Shown piece after piece: positions 26,488 to 35,296 of a stretch of 64,000 bases of DNA (the first letter of the stretch is position 1; each line of letters begins with the position of its first letter). Location: positions 186,001-250,000 of the forward strand of contig NZ_LQRT01000002.1 of the NCBI RefSeq assembly GCF_001632745.1. Reading direction: 5' to 3'. Below the pieces are notes generated by a model, which saw only the letters and a list, made by a program, of their open reading frames with translations, did no database searches and had not been told where the DNA came from. Both the position numbers and the translations under genes were made by a program. This DNA comes from Aquimarina aggregata (GTDB taxonomy: Bacteria > Bacteroidota > Bacteroidia > Flavobacteriales > Flavobacteriaceae).

Positions 26488-27663
26488 ATGATTATGATAT
26501 ATATTATTTGTGGTTTCTTTGTGTTAATATCTCTATTGCTTATAACAATAGTAGGAGTAGATGTATTCTTGTATTATCGTAGTGTTTTTTATCGAATAAA
26601 AATAGGAAGATGGACAGATCGCTCCAATTGGCTTAAAAATATACAGGCAGTTAATCTTAAATGGTTAAAGAAAACGCCTACGGTTAAATTAACCGATAAT
26701 GAGCGGTATGTTGTTAAGGATATGATCAAAGGACTTTATAGAAGCACGACGATCCAATCATGGCAAGAAGCAGGAGTATTATTTGGAGCCTTATTAACAG
26801 ATAATGCAGAAGAACAAACAAAATATTTTATTGACGCTAGAATCGATAAAAATACAAGGAAATGGAAAAATATTCCACAACATGTAGATGGTGCAATATT
26901 AGCCTATGCACTCACTAAGACTACAGAAAATGCTATAGAACTTAAACCTGCTTTAGATGAAATTATTACATTAATCGAAAACTGTAAAGGTGATGACGGA
27001 ACGGTTTTTTATAGAGATTTTATTCCAGACATTAGATTTGTAGATACGATAGGTTTTATTTGTCCTTTCCTTACTTTTTATGGTAAAAATTTTGATGAAC
27101 CAAAGTATATTGACCTTGCCATATTACAAATCAAGTCTTATGTAGAAAAAGCACTACTTAAAAAACCTTTTTTACCAGCACATGCTTTTGAGATTAAAAA
27201 AAATATGCCCTTGGGTATTTATGGTTGGGGTAGAGGTTCTGGTTGGTTTATTATTGGGCTTATAGATACATACGCAGAATTGCCAGAAGACCATGTTGAT
27301 AGAGAATATATCAAAGAATTGATTCTTAAAACTGCAGCAGATTTAATTAATTTCCAGAAACCAAATGGCAGCTTCCATTCTGTATTAAGTATTCAAACCA
27401 GACATGACTCGTCGATAACAACACTCGCTGGGCTGTTGTTTCTAACTACTTACAAGATAACAGGAGAAGAGAAATACTATAAAGCAGCGGATAATTGTGT
27501 TACAAGCCTTATGAAAGTTACCAGAAGAGATGGAGTTGTAGACTTTTGTCAAGGAGATACCAAAGGAATTGGGGTTTATGCAGAAACATTTGATCTAATG
27601 CCATTTGTACAAGGACTAGTAATTCGTTTAACAACCGAATTAGAGAATACAACAAAAAAATAG
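26488..27663 (+). CDS. Membrane-anchored glycoside hydrolase family 88/105-like protein
   Basis: 391 aa. Residues 4-28 form an N-terminal membrane anchor; the rest has the (alpha/alpha)6-barrel pattern of unsaturated uronyl hydrolases. Visible are HVDGAILAYAL (Asp134), RFVDTIGFICPFL with the likely catalytic Asp186, and the hallmark WGRGSGWFIIGL. Known members remove 4,5-unsaturated uronic acid from fragments made by polysaccharide lyases. Placement between an SGNH gene and wzx is unusual for a catabolic enzyme. It may trim or recycle the polymer made by this uronic-acid-containing locus (inference). Confidence 0.85.
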   Translation: MIMIYIICGFFVLISLLLITIVGVDVFLYYRSVFYRIKIGRWTDRSNWLKNIQAVNLKWLKKTPTVKLTDNERYVVKDMIKGLYRSTTIQSWQEAGVLFGALLTDNAEEQTKYFIDARIDKNTRKWKNIPQHVDGAILAYALTKTTENAIELKPALDEIITLIENCKGDDGTVFYRDFIPDIRFVDTIGFICPFLTFYGKNFDEPKYIDLAILQIKSYVEKALLKKPFLPAHAFEIKKNMPLGIYGWGRGSGWFIIGLIDTYAELPEDHVDREYIKELILKTAADLINFQKPNGSFHSVLSIQTRHDSSITTLAGLLFLTTYKITGEEKYYKAADNCVTSLMKVTRRDGVVDFCQGDTKGIGVYAETFDLMPFVQGLVIRLTTELENTTKK

Positions 27664-27691
27664 AGAAAGTTAATCAACTAATTGATATTTT

Positions 27692-29245
27692 ATGAATACT
27701 GATTCTCGAACAATGAATTCAATCCGCAATATAGGCGCTGGCTTTGTAGGCCAGTTACTACAAGCTGTGGTTGGATTTGTGAGCAGAACAGTTTTTATAA
27801 ACTACTTAGCCGTTGAGTATTTAGGAATAAATGGACTTTTTAGTAGTATACTTTCGATATTAAGTTTAACAGAGTTAGGTATAGGAACGGCTTTTGTTTA
27901 CTCTTTATACAAACCTCTTGCAGAGAAAAACAAGCAGGCTATTGCAACCATAATGAGGTTGTATAAAAAGGTATACGTAAGTATTGGACTAGCGGTTTTT
28001 ATTATTGGATTATGTGTCATTCCTTTTTTAAATCAAATTGTTGAAGAAAAACCTGTTACTGTTGTAGAGGATTTATCACTGCTTTATTTGTTTTTTCTAT
28101 TTAATACAGCATCTACTTACTTTTTTTCGTACAAAACAGCTTTGCTTAATGCAGACCAACGTAACTATGTAGTTGCTGTTAATTATGCAGCATTTTATAT
28201 AGTTCAAAATATTATACAGATTATTGTATTAGTAGTTTCCCAGAATTTTATTTATTACTTGGTTACTCAGCTTATTTTACAATTTTTAGGTAACGTTACT
28301 ATATCTTTTATAGTAGATAAAATGTATCCGTTTTTAAAAGAATTTAAAAAGGAAAAGATTGATAAAGTTATTAAATCACAAATCATTTCTAATGCAAAAG
28401 CAACATTTTTAATTAGAGTTGGTGGTGTTATGGTCAACAATACCGATAATATTATTATTAATTATTTTTCGGGATTGGTATTATTAGGATATATGTCTAA
28501 TTATACAATGCTTATAGGCCTTTTGTCAACATTTATATCTCAGGTTTTTACAAATATCTCTGCAAGTATTGCACAAGTAAATGCTATAGAAAGTCAAGAA
28601 AAACAATACGAGATTTTTAATATGGTAAATCTCGCAAATTTTTGGATTTATGGTTTTTGTAGTATTTGTATAATTATCCTAATGAATGATTTTATTACAC
28701 TATGGGTTGGTGAAGATTTTACGCTACCGCTATCTATAGCAGTAATGTTGGCTATTAATTTTTTTATGGTAGGAATGCAAAATGCTATTTGGACGTTTAA
28801 AACTACCTATGGGTATTTTAATGAAGGAAAGTATTTAGTGATTTTAACAGCGATCCTTAATCTAGCTTTTTCGTTTACACTGGGCCACTGGTATGGATTG
28901 TTAGGGATCTTATTGGCAACTGCTTTATCTAGATTAGTTACTAATTTTTGGTATGATCCATATATTGTATTTAAACTGGGGTTAAAAATACCCCCTATTG
29001 TATATTTAAAGAAGTTTTTAATATACATTGGCGTGATTAGTTTTGCTGGTGCACTAACATATTATCTAGCTCTTTTTTGTGACTTTTCAATTTTGATCAA
29101 TTTAATAGTTAAAGCAATTCTTTGCTTACTAATTCCTAATCTTATAATCATACTATTTTATAGAAAAACTCCAGAGTTTGCAAAAGTTACGCAGACATTC
29201 ATGGCATCATATTATTCGATAACAAAGAAAATTAAGAAGAACTGA
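27692..29245 (+). CDS. Wzx-type polysaccharide flippase (MOP superfamily)
   Basis: 517 aa with about 12-14 membrane helices and the family's N-terminal pattern (NIGAGFVGQLLQAVVGFVSR, then YLGINGLFSSILSILSLTELGIG). The mid-protein segment NNTDNIIINYFSGLVLLGYM is also typical. It would flip the undecaprenyl-pyrophosphate-linked repeat across the inner membrane. Its presence together with the EpsG-like polymerase at 36264 makes a Wzx/Wzy-type pathway the best model. It is 2 nt from a following GT4 gene. Confidence 0.92.
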   Translation: MNTDSRTMNSIRNIGAGFVGQLLQAVVGFVSRTVFINYLAVEYLGINGLFSSILSILSLTELGIGTAFVYSLYKPLAEKNKQAIATIMRLYKKVYVSIGLAVFIIGLCVIPFLNQIVEEKPVTVVEDLSLLYLFFLFNTASTYFFSYKTALLNADQRNYVVAVNYAAFYIVQNIIQIIVLVVSQNFIYYLVTQLILQFLGNVTISFIVDKMYPFLKEFKKEKIDKVIKSQIISNAKATFLIRVGGVMVNNTDNIIINYFSGLVLLGYMSNYTMLIGLLSTFISQVFTNISASIAQVNAIESQEKQYEIFNMVNLANFWIYGFCSICIIILMNDFITLWVGEDFTLPLSIAVMLAINFFMVGMQNAIWTFKTTYGYFNEGKYLVILTAILNLAFSFTLGHWYGLLGILLATALSRLVTNFWYDPYIVFKLGLKIPPIVYLKKFLIYIGVISFAGALTYYLALFCDFSILINLIVKAILCLLIPNLIIILFYRKTPEFAKVTQTFMASYYSITKKIKKN

Positions 29246-29247
29246 TT

Positions 29248-30357
29248 TTGAAGACGATACTATACATAACCAATCAAATATGTGGATCAGGTGGACTAGA
29301 AAGAGTATTGTCTATCAAAGCTAGTTATTTAGCAGATCATTACGGGTATAAGGTGCATATTCTAACATTAAATCAAGGAGATGAAGCACTTTTTTACGAT
29401 TTTAGTACTAAACTACAGTATCATGACATTGCTGTTGTGGGCAATCCAATCAAATATTTAAGCACATACAAGAAAAAAATTAATGCGATTGTTGAAGAGG
29501 TAAATCCAGACGTGATTTTAGTATGTGATGATGGACTGAAAGGATTCTTTTTGCCGCTTCTTATAAAAAACCCTTGCCCTAAAGTATATGAAAGACATGT
29601 GTCTAAAAATGTAGCGTTACAAAGTGAATCGGCATCTTTTATTAAAAAACTTTCAGTTAAACTAAAAAATACTTTAATGAATAGTTTAGCCAAGAGATTT
29701 GATAAATTCGTTGTATTAACTAATGGTAATATCAATGATTGGAATCTAAAAAACCTCGAAGTTATTCCTAATCCACTCTCTTTTTATCCAGAAAAGAATA
29801 TTAGTAACTTGAGCAATAAAAAAGTATTAGCAGTAGGCAAGCAATGTTACCAAAAAGGATATGATCGATTGCTAAAATCATGGGAAATAGTGAATAAGAC
29901 ATATCCAGATTGGCAATTAGATATCTACGGAAAAATAGAACCTTCTGAAAAATTAGAGGAATTGGCTGATTCCTTAAAAATAAGCGAAAGCGTATCGTTT
30001 TTTCCTCCTACAAAGACTATAGAAAAACAATACCAAGAGGCATCAGTTTATGTTATGCCGTCAAGATATGAAGGTTTTGGAATGGTTTTGATAGAAGCAA
30101 TGGCATATGGCGTACCTTGTGTATCATTTGATTGTCCATTTGGCCCATCTGATATTATTTCAGATAATAAAAACGGAATATTAGTAGAAAATGGGGATAT
30201 TAAAGGATTAGCAAAAGGCATAGAATCGTTAATAAATGATAGTGATAAAAGGAAAAAAATGGGAGAAAATGCTAGAAAAGATATAGAGAAATATCTTCCA
30301 GAGAAGATAGCGAAACAATGGGATGAATTATTTACTAATTTGATTAAGAATAAGTAA
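29248..30357 (+). CDS. Glycosyltransferase family 4 (TTG start)
   Basis: 369 aa. The start is TTG, 2 nt after the wzx stop; the reading from it (KTILYITNQICGSGGLERVLSIKA) matches a normal GT4 N-terminus and no ATG is close. The C-terminal domain has LAVGKQCYQKGYDRLL and the E-x7-E motif in SRYEGFGMVLIEAMAYG, followed by SFDCPFGPSDII. The following gene is a paralogue with the same GG.ERVLSIKA opening and SFDCP.GP ending, indicating another tandem pair. The donor is unknown. Confidence 0.92.
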   Translation: MKTILYITNQICGSGGLERVLSIKASYLADHYGYKVHILTLNQGDEALFYDFSTKLQYHDIAVVGNPIKYLSTYKKKINAIVEEVNPDVILVCDDGLKGFFLPLLIKNPCPKVYERHVSKNVALQSESASFIKKLSVKLKNTLMNSLAKRFDKFVVLTNGNINDWNLKNLEVIPNPLSFYPEKNISNLSNKKVLAVGKQCYQKGYDRLLKSWEIVNKTYPDWQLDIYGKIEPSEKLEELADSLKISESVSFFPPTKTIEKQYQEASVYVMPSRYEGFGMVLIEAMAYGVPCVSFDCPFGPSDIISDNKNGILVENGDIKGLAKGIESLINDSDKRKKMGENARKDIEKYLPEKIAKQWDELFTNLIKNK

Positions 30358-30358
30358 A

Positions 30359-31480
30359 ATGAAAATAGTTTTCATTATTGATCAGGTGTATTTGCATGGT
30401 GGAATTGAAAGAGTTCTTTCTATTAAAGCAAACTACCTGGCTATGAACGAAAACAATGATGTTCATATCATTACTACAGAACAAAAAGATAAAGAATCTT
30501 GTTATTTTTTTGAAGATACAATTGCGTTTTATGATCTTAATGTAAATTATAACAGACGAAAATCATATTTTCACCCAGTCAATTTAAAAAAAGTCCCTGG
30601 TCATATAAAGAGATTAAAATCAAAGATTAAAAAAATCAATCCAGAGGTAGTTGTTGTATGTAGTCATAGTACGGATACTTATTTTATTCCGTTTATCAAT
30701 AAAAAAATCCCAAAGGTTAAAGAGTTTCATTACTCAAAATCAATAGAATTAGTACATCGGGAGAATCCACGAAATTTACAAAAAAAGTACTTTTTAAAAT
30801 TTGCAGATTTTGTAGAGCGTAAATACGACAAGTTAGTGGTTTTAAATAAGGACGAGGTTGGATATTATAAATCAAATAATACAACTGTTATTCCTAACCC
30901 ACTAACGTTTTACCCTAAAACAATTTCGGCATTATCTAATAAAGTTGTTATTGCTGCAGGAAGAATAGCACACGTAAAAGGATATGATCTGTTGATTGAT
31001 ATATGGTCTATCTTTTTTCAAAAGAATAAAGATTGGCAATTGCATATTTATGGAGAAGGTGAGCCGGATTATGTGCAAATGTTAAAAAACAAAATTAAGG
31101 GTTATGGTTTGCAAGAGGTTGTGGTATTAAAAGGTTCTACCGATAAAATACAAGAAAAAATGTTAGCATCTTCTATTTTTGCAATGAGTTCCCATAATGA
31201 ATGTTTTCCTCTTGTATTATTAGAAGCTCAGGCTTGTGGTTTACCTATTGTTTCTTTCGACTGCCCTAATGGTCCCCGAAATATTATTAATGAAGAGAAT
31301 GGTATATTAATACCTATATATAACAATGTAGTCTTTGCAGATCAATTACAAATACTGATAGATGATGATGAACGGTTAAAAGAAATGGGGAAGAAGGCAC
31401 GGGAGAATGCTGCTAAGTATAAATTAGATGAAGTAATGAATCTTTGGGAAAAGATGTTTACAGAAATAAAAACAAAATAA
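30359..31480 (+). CDS. Glycosyltransferase family 4
   Basis: 373 aa. GT-B protein with VYLHGGIERVLSIKANYLA at the N-terminus, VIAAGRIAHVKGYDLL in the C-terminal domain and the donor motif HNECFPLVLLEAQACG, followed by SFDCPNGPRNII. It is a paralogue of the preceding gene and starts 1 nt after it. The first Glu of the E-x7-E motif is present within NECFPLVLLEA. It probably adds the next sugar in the lipid-linked repeat. Confidence 0.92.
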   Translation: MKIVFIIDQVYLHGGIERVLSIKANYLAMNENNDVHIITTEQKDKESCYFFEDTIAFYDLNVNYNRRKSYFHPVNLKKVPGHIKRLKSKIKKINPEVVVVCSHSTDTYFIPFINKKIPKVKEFHYSKSIELVHRENPRNLQKKYFLKFADFVERKYDKLVVLNKDEVGYYKSNNTTVIPNPLTFYPKTISALSNKVVIAAGRIAHVKGYDLLIDIWSIFFQKNKDWQLHIYGEGEPDYVQMLKNKIKGYGLQEVVVLKGSTDKIQEKMLASSIFAMSSHNECFPLVLLEAQACGLPIVSFDCPNGPRNIINEENGILIPIYNNVVFADQLQILIDDDERLKEMGKKARENAAKYKLDEVMNLWEKMFTEIKTK

Positions 31481-31490
31481 AATTTAAAAA

Positions 31491-32063
31491 ATGAGAAGAT
31501 TAATTTCGAATTTATATAAGTTTTTTTTGATACCACACATTATTCTTTATAAACTAAGTAGTAATAAAGCTATTATAGATAAGGATATAAATAGGTGGAA
31601 AATGGAAAAGAGCCTTAAAGGAAGTTCTGTTTCTATACTATTGACGTTATTGACTAATTCAACAGATTTTAGGTCTATTTTTTATTTTAGAACAAGAGGA
31701 ATTGTTGCGCATATACTTAATTTATACTGTAGAAAAGAAAAGTATTTCAAAATTGACATCACCACAAAATTAGGAGGTGGGGTTTTAACAGGGCATCCAT
31801 ATAGTACAATTTTAAATGCAGATCACATAGGAGAAAATTTTTTCGTGAATCATTTAGTTACAGTTGGAGCTGTTAAAGGAAAAAGGCCAACTATAGGGGA
31901 TAATGTGTCAATTTATACAGGAGCTATTGTAATTGGTGATATTACCATAGGAAATAATTGTGACATAGGTGCAGGATCGGTTGTAGTAAAAGATATTCCA
32001 GATAATTGTGTTGTTGTCGGAAACCCTGCCAAAATTGTTAAAAGAGACGGAAAACGAGTGTAA
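31491..32063 (+). CDS. Left-handed beta-helix serine O-acetyltransferase-like protein
   Basis: 190 aa. The N-terminus is helical with a hydrophobic stretch. From about residue 85 the hexapeptide repeats begin (ITTKLGGGVLTGHP, NADHIGENFFVNHLVTVGA, IGDNVSIYTGAIVIGDITIGNNCDIGAGSVVVKDI), ending with VVGNPAKIVKR. The likely catalytic His is in FVNHLVTVG. CysE-like proteins in capsule loci usually O-acetylate a sugar using acetyl-CoA in the cytoplasm. It directly precedes the DltA-like ligase, 16 nt away. Confidence 0.9.
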   Translation: MRRLISNLYKFFLIPHIILYKLSSNKAIIDKDINRWKMEKSLKGSSVSILLTLLTNSTDFRSIFYFRTRGIVAHILNLYCRKEKYFKIDITTKLGGGVLTGHPYSTILNADHIGENFFVNHLVTVGAVKGKRPTIGDNVSIYTGAIVIGDITIGNNCDIGAGSVVVKDIPDNCVVVGNPAKIVKRDGKRV

Positions 32064-32079
32064 GACTAATTAAAATGTG

Positions 32080-33564
32080 ATGAACTTACTTTTAGACATA
32101 CAAGAAGCTATAGAAAAAAACGATACCCAGAATGCTTTTTATTTTGGCGATACTTTTTACACCTATAAAGAGTTTGCACAAGTGATTTCTAATATTCGAA
32201 AAGGCATACAAGATCATATTAGTGAGAATGATAGTACAGTAGGTTTAATAACAAATGATGATATCGAGACATATGCTTCAATTATAGCTTTGTGGTTAGA
32301 AGGTAAAGCTTATGTTCCGCTAAATCCTGAATTTCCTGAGAGTAGAAATCATACAGTTATAAAACAAGCTGAAATTAATTCGATTTTAGATTCTTCAACT
32401 GATAAAGTTTTTGACCAGTTTAAAACTATCCAATCTAATACATTAGATATTGCAGAAATTAACTTAACACCTCGTCAAATAGGACCAAATGAATTAGCGT
32501 ATATATTTTTTACTTCTGGGACTACAGGAACGCCAAAAGGGGTACCTATTACCTTTGGTAATTTATCTGGATTTATAGATGCATTTTGGGACCTTGGTTA
32601 TGAAATAACCAATAAAGATAGATGTCTGCAGATGTTTGAGCTAACTTTTGATTTATCTGTAATGTCGTATTTAGCTCCCATACTTAAAGGAGCGTGTATT
32701 TATACCATACCAAAAGATGAAATAAAATATAGTTACATCTTTGAATTAATGGAAGATCATGAGCTTACATTTGCACTTATGGTTCCTTCAATTTTACATT
32801 ATTTACGCCCTTATTTTGATGAAATTAATTGTCCGGCGATGAAGTTTAGTCTTTTTTGCGGAGAAGCATTACCTTTGGATGTTACTCAAGAGTGGAGTCA
32901 GTGCATACCTAATGCAACTATTGCAAATGTGTATGGTCCAACAGAGTGCACGATTTTTTGTACAGATTATACCTATAAACGGGATAGTGAAAACAAAACC
33001 TATAATGGTGTTTTGACTATTGGTAAGGATATGAAGAATACAACTACAATTATTGTTGATGAAGATAATAATGAAGTAGGAATAGGGGAAAAAGGGGAGC
33101 TTTGCTTAAGTGGGGCTCAACTTACACCAGGATATTGGAAAAATGAAGAAAAAAACAAAGAAGTTTTCTTTGATAAAGAACATGAAGGGAAAAAAGTTAG
33201 GTTTTATAGAACAGGAGACCTTTGTACTGTAGATGATCAAGGGGATATTTTATATTTAGGAAGAGTTGATTTTCAAGCAAAAATTCAAGGTTTCAGAGTC
33301 GAATTGTCCGAAATAGAATTTCATGCTAAAACAGTTTTAGATAAAAAAAACAGTGTAGCTGTTGCATTTATAAATAGTATTCATAATACTGAAATAGGAT
33401 TAGTTATAGAATCAACAGCTTTTGATACAAAACAACTCATAGAGGATCTAAAAAATAGATTGCCACAATATATGATACCTACACAAATAAGGTTCATTGA
33501 TAGTTTTCCATTAAATACAAATGGAAAAACAGATAGGAAAAAACTAAAGGAAATGTTTAATTAA
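32080..33564 (+). CDS. DltA-like amino-acid adenylation ligase (AMP-binding)
   Basis: 494 aa stand-alone adenylation domain. Core motifs are complete: TSGTTGTPKG at 145-154, FDLSVM, YGPTE, YRTGDL, GRVDFQAKIQGFRVEL and NGKTDRK. The block LFCGEALP places Cys260 at the position reported to set D-alanine selectivity in Bacillus DltA, and FDLSVM is also DltA-like. It should activate a small amino acid and load it on the carrier protein 32 nt downstream. A GTG codon precedes the ATG directly; I chose the ATG. MBOAT and SGNH genes follow, giving a Dlt-like A-C-B-D order. Confidence 0.88.
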   Translation: MNLLLDIQEAIEKNDTQNAFYFGDTFYTYKEFAQVISNIRKGIQDHISENDSTVGLITNDDIETYASIIALWLEGKAYVPLNPEFPESRNHTVIKQAEINSILDSSTDKVFDQFKTIQSNTLDIAEINLTPRQIGPNELAYIFFTSGTTGTPKGVPITFGNLSGFIDAFWDLGYEITNKDRCLQMFELTFDLSVMSYLAPILKGACIYTIPKDEIKYSYIFELMEDHELTFALMVPSILHYLRPYFDEINCPAMKFSLFCGEALPLDVTQEWSQCIPNATIANVYGPTECTIFCTDYTYKRDSENKTYNGVLTIGKDMKNTTTIIVDEDNNEVGIGEKGELCLSGAQLTPGYWKNEEKNKEVFFDKEHEGKKVRFYRTGDLCTVDDQGDILYLGRVDFQAKIQGFRVELSEIEFHAKTVLDKKNSVAVAFINSIHNTEIGLVIESTAFDTKQLIEDLKNRLPQYMIPTQIRFIDSFPLNTNGKTDRKKLKEMFN

Positions 33565-33596
33565 AATTAGGATATATAAAGTAACATTACGATATC

Positions 33597-33836
33597 ATGG
33601 AAAGTAGTATAATAAAAGAAAGAGTAAGTGATGTTCTTGTTTCTGTATTAGAACACAATAACTTCGAGATGCATGACGAACTTACGGCTAAGGATGTAGA
33701 TGGGTGGGATTCTTTATCGCACATGATGATTATAACTGAGATTGAAGAGCATTTTAATATTCGTTTTAAGCTTAGAGATTTAAATAAATTAAAGAATATG
33801 GGATCTTTGATTTCTGTAATTCAAAGTAAAATATAA
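33597..33836 (+). CDS. Acyl/peptidyl carrier protein (DltC-like role)
   Basis: 79 aa four-helix carrier protein. The phosphopantetheine attachment site is Ser39 in DVDGWDSLSH, with helix III following (ITEIEEHFNIRFKLRDL). It should accept the aminoacyl group from the upstream adenylation ligase and present the thioester to the MBOAT downstream at the membrane. It is a paralogue of the carrier at 52504, sharing SVLEH.NF, DVDGW and HMMIITE. No phosphopantetheinyl transferase gene is in the window, so a host-wide enzyme must modify it. Confidence 0.92.
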   Translation: MESSIIKERVSDVLVSVLEHNNFEMHDELTAKDVDGWDSLSHMMIITEIEEHFNIRFKLRDLNKLKNMGSLISVIQSKI

Positions 33837-33846
33837 CTGAAACAAA

Positions 33847-35292
33847 GTGGTTTTTAATTCTTTTGATTTTGTAATTTTTATCCTACCGGTACTTCTAGTA
33901 TACTGGTTTGTCTTAAAAAAATCCTGTGTGTCTCAAAATATTCTTTTGCTGGGAGCAAGTGTATTTTTTTATGCTTGGGCGGATTGGAGATTTTTAGCCT
34001 TGTTGGTTGTAAGTACATTGCTTAATTTTTTTCTAGGATTAAAAATACATGAAAGTGAAGAAGATCGAAAAAGAAGTGTTTTTTTATACTTAGGATTGAT
34101 ATTTAATGTAGGGCTTCTGTTATATTTTAAATATTTTAATTTTTTCTACGAAGGTTTTTTTGAACTCTTAAGTGCTTTCGGAAATACATCAGAATACAGT
34201 GCTCTAAGAATACTATTACCACTAGGAATAAGCTTTTTTACATTTCAAACTTTAGGATATTTAATAGATGTATTTAATGAAGAAATAGAACCCAGTAAAA
34301 ATCTTCTTGATTTTTCGATTTTTGTAACTTTTTTTCCAAAAATACTGTCAGGACCAATAGAGAGAGCAGCAGCATTTATTCCGCAACTTCAAGAAAAAAG
34401 ATCATTTTCATACCCAGTCTTTGTTGATGGTTTACGACAAATACTATGGGGTTTGTTTGCCAAAATAGTTATCGCAGAAAATTGTGCTACTGTTGCAAAC
34501 TTAATATATAATAATTATGAGAATGAACCAGGTAGCGCATTAATATTAGGGACTTTCTTTTATGCTATCCAGTTATATGCTGATTTTTCAGGATATTCAA
34601 ATATGGCTATAGGGGTCTCCAAATTATTTGGCATTCAGTTAATGCGTAATTTTTCTACTCCATTCTTTTCAACAAATATTAGTGATTTTTGGAGAAAATG
34701 GCATATTTCATTAACAACTTGGATGATGGATTATGTTTTTACGCCATTATCTTTTACCTGGAGAAGATGGCAAAAAAGAGGACTTATACTTTCAATTATT
34801 ACAACTTTTGTATTAGTAGGATTTTGGCATGGAGCAAATTGGACTTTTGTAGTTTATGGTTTTTTACATGGTATCTATTTTATACCGCTAGTGTATTCAG
34901 GTAAAATGAATACATCAGAAATTGTGGCTATAGGAAAATGGTTGCCCTCAATAAAAGAATTACTAAAAATGTTATCATTGTTTGTGCTTATTATGCTAAC
35001 CGATGTTTTTTTTAGAGCTAGTAATGTAGGTACAGCATTCGAGTACTTGAAGAAGATCTTTTCTAAAAGTTTGTTTGATTTTCCTACGTCGTTGTTAAAT
35101 GGTACAGTATTATTTACAACGTTGTTAATCGCTCTCTATGTTTGTATAGAGTGGATAAATCGAGAGAAAAAACATGATTTTGAGATCAGTAAATACAATA
35201 TTTACATACGATGGTTTTCTTATATCTTTATTTTTATATTGATATTGTTTTTTGGAAGAAGTGCTGAGACATTTATATATTTTCAATTTTAG
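33847..35292 (+). CDS. DltB-like MBOAT acyltransferase with C-terminal FIYFQF (pair 2)
   Basis: 481 aa; GTG start confirmed by the family N-terminus (VFNSFDFVIFILP). Catalytic-type His328 is in VGFWHGANWTF, and the protein ends FIYFQF with shuttle-type Tyr478. Unlike the other three MBOATs here it lacks the WFR(D/H)Y.YIPLGG sequence and instead has TTWMMDYVFTPLSF, so its donor or partner probably differs. It follows the adenylation ligase and carrier by 10 nt, which makes the carrier-bound aminoacyl thioester its likely donor. The SGNH partner follows after 4 nt. Confidence 0.9.
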   Translation: MVFNSFDFVIFILPVLLVYWFVLKKSCVSQNILLLGASVFFYAWADWRFLALLVVSTLLNFFLGLKIHESEEDRKRSVFLYLGLIFNVGLLLYFKYFNFFYEGFFELLSAFGNTSEYSALRILLPLGISFFTFQTLGYLIDVFNEEIEPSKNLLDFSIFVTFFPKILSGPIERAAAFIPQLQEKRSFSYPVFVDGLRQILWGLFAKIVIAENCATVANLIYNNYENEPGSALILGTFFYAIQLYADFSGYSNMAIGVSKLFGIQLMRNFSTPFFSTNISDFWRKWHISLTTWMMDYVFTPLSFTWRRWQKRGLILSIITTFVLVGFWHGANWTFVVYGFLHGIYFIPLVYSGKMNTSEIVAIGKWLPSIKELLKMLSLFVLIMLTDVFFRASNVGTAFEYLKKIFSKSLFDFPTSLLNGTVLFTTLLIALYVCIEWINREKKHDFEISKYNIYIRWFSYIFIFILILFFGRSAETFIYFQF

Positions 35293-35296
35293 TCAG

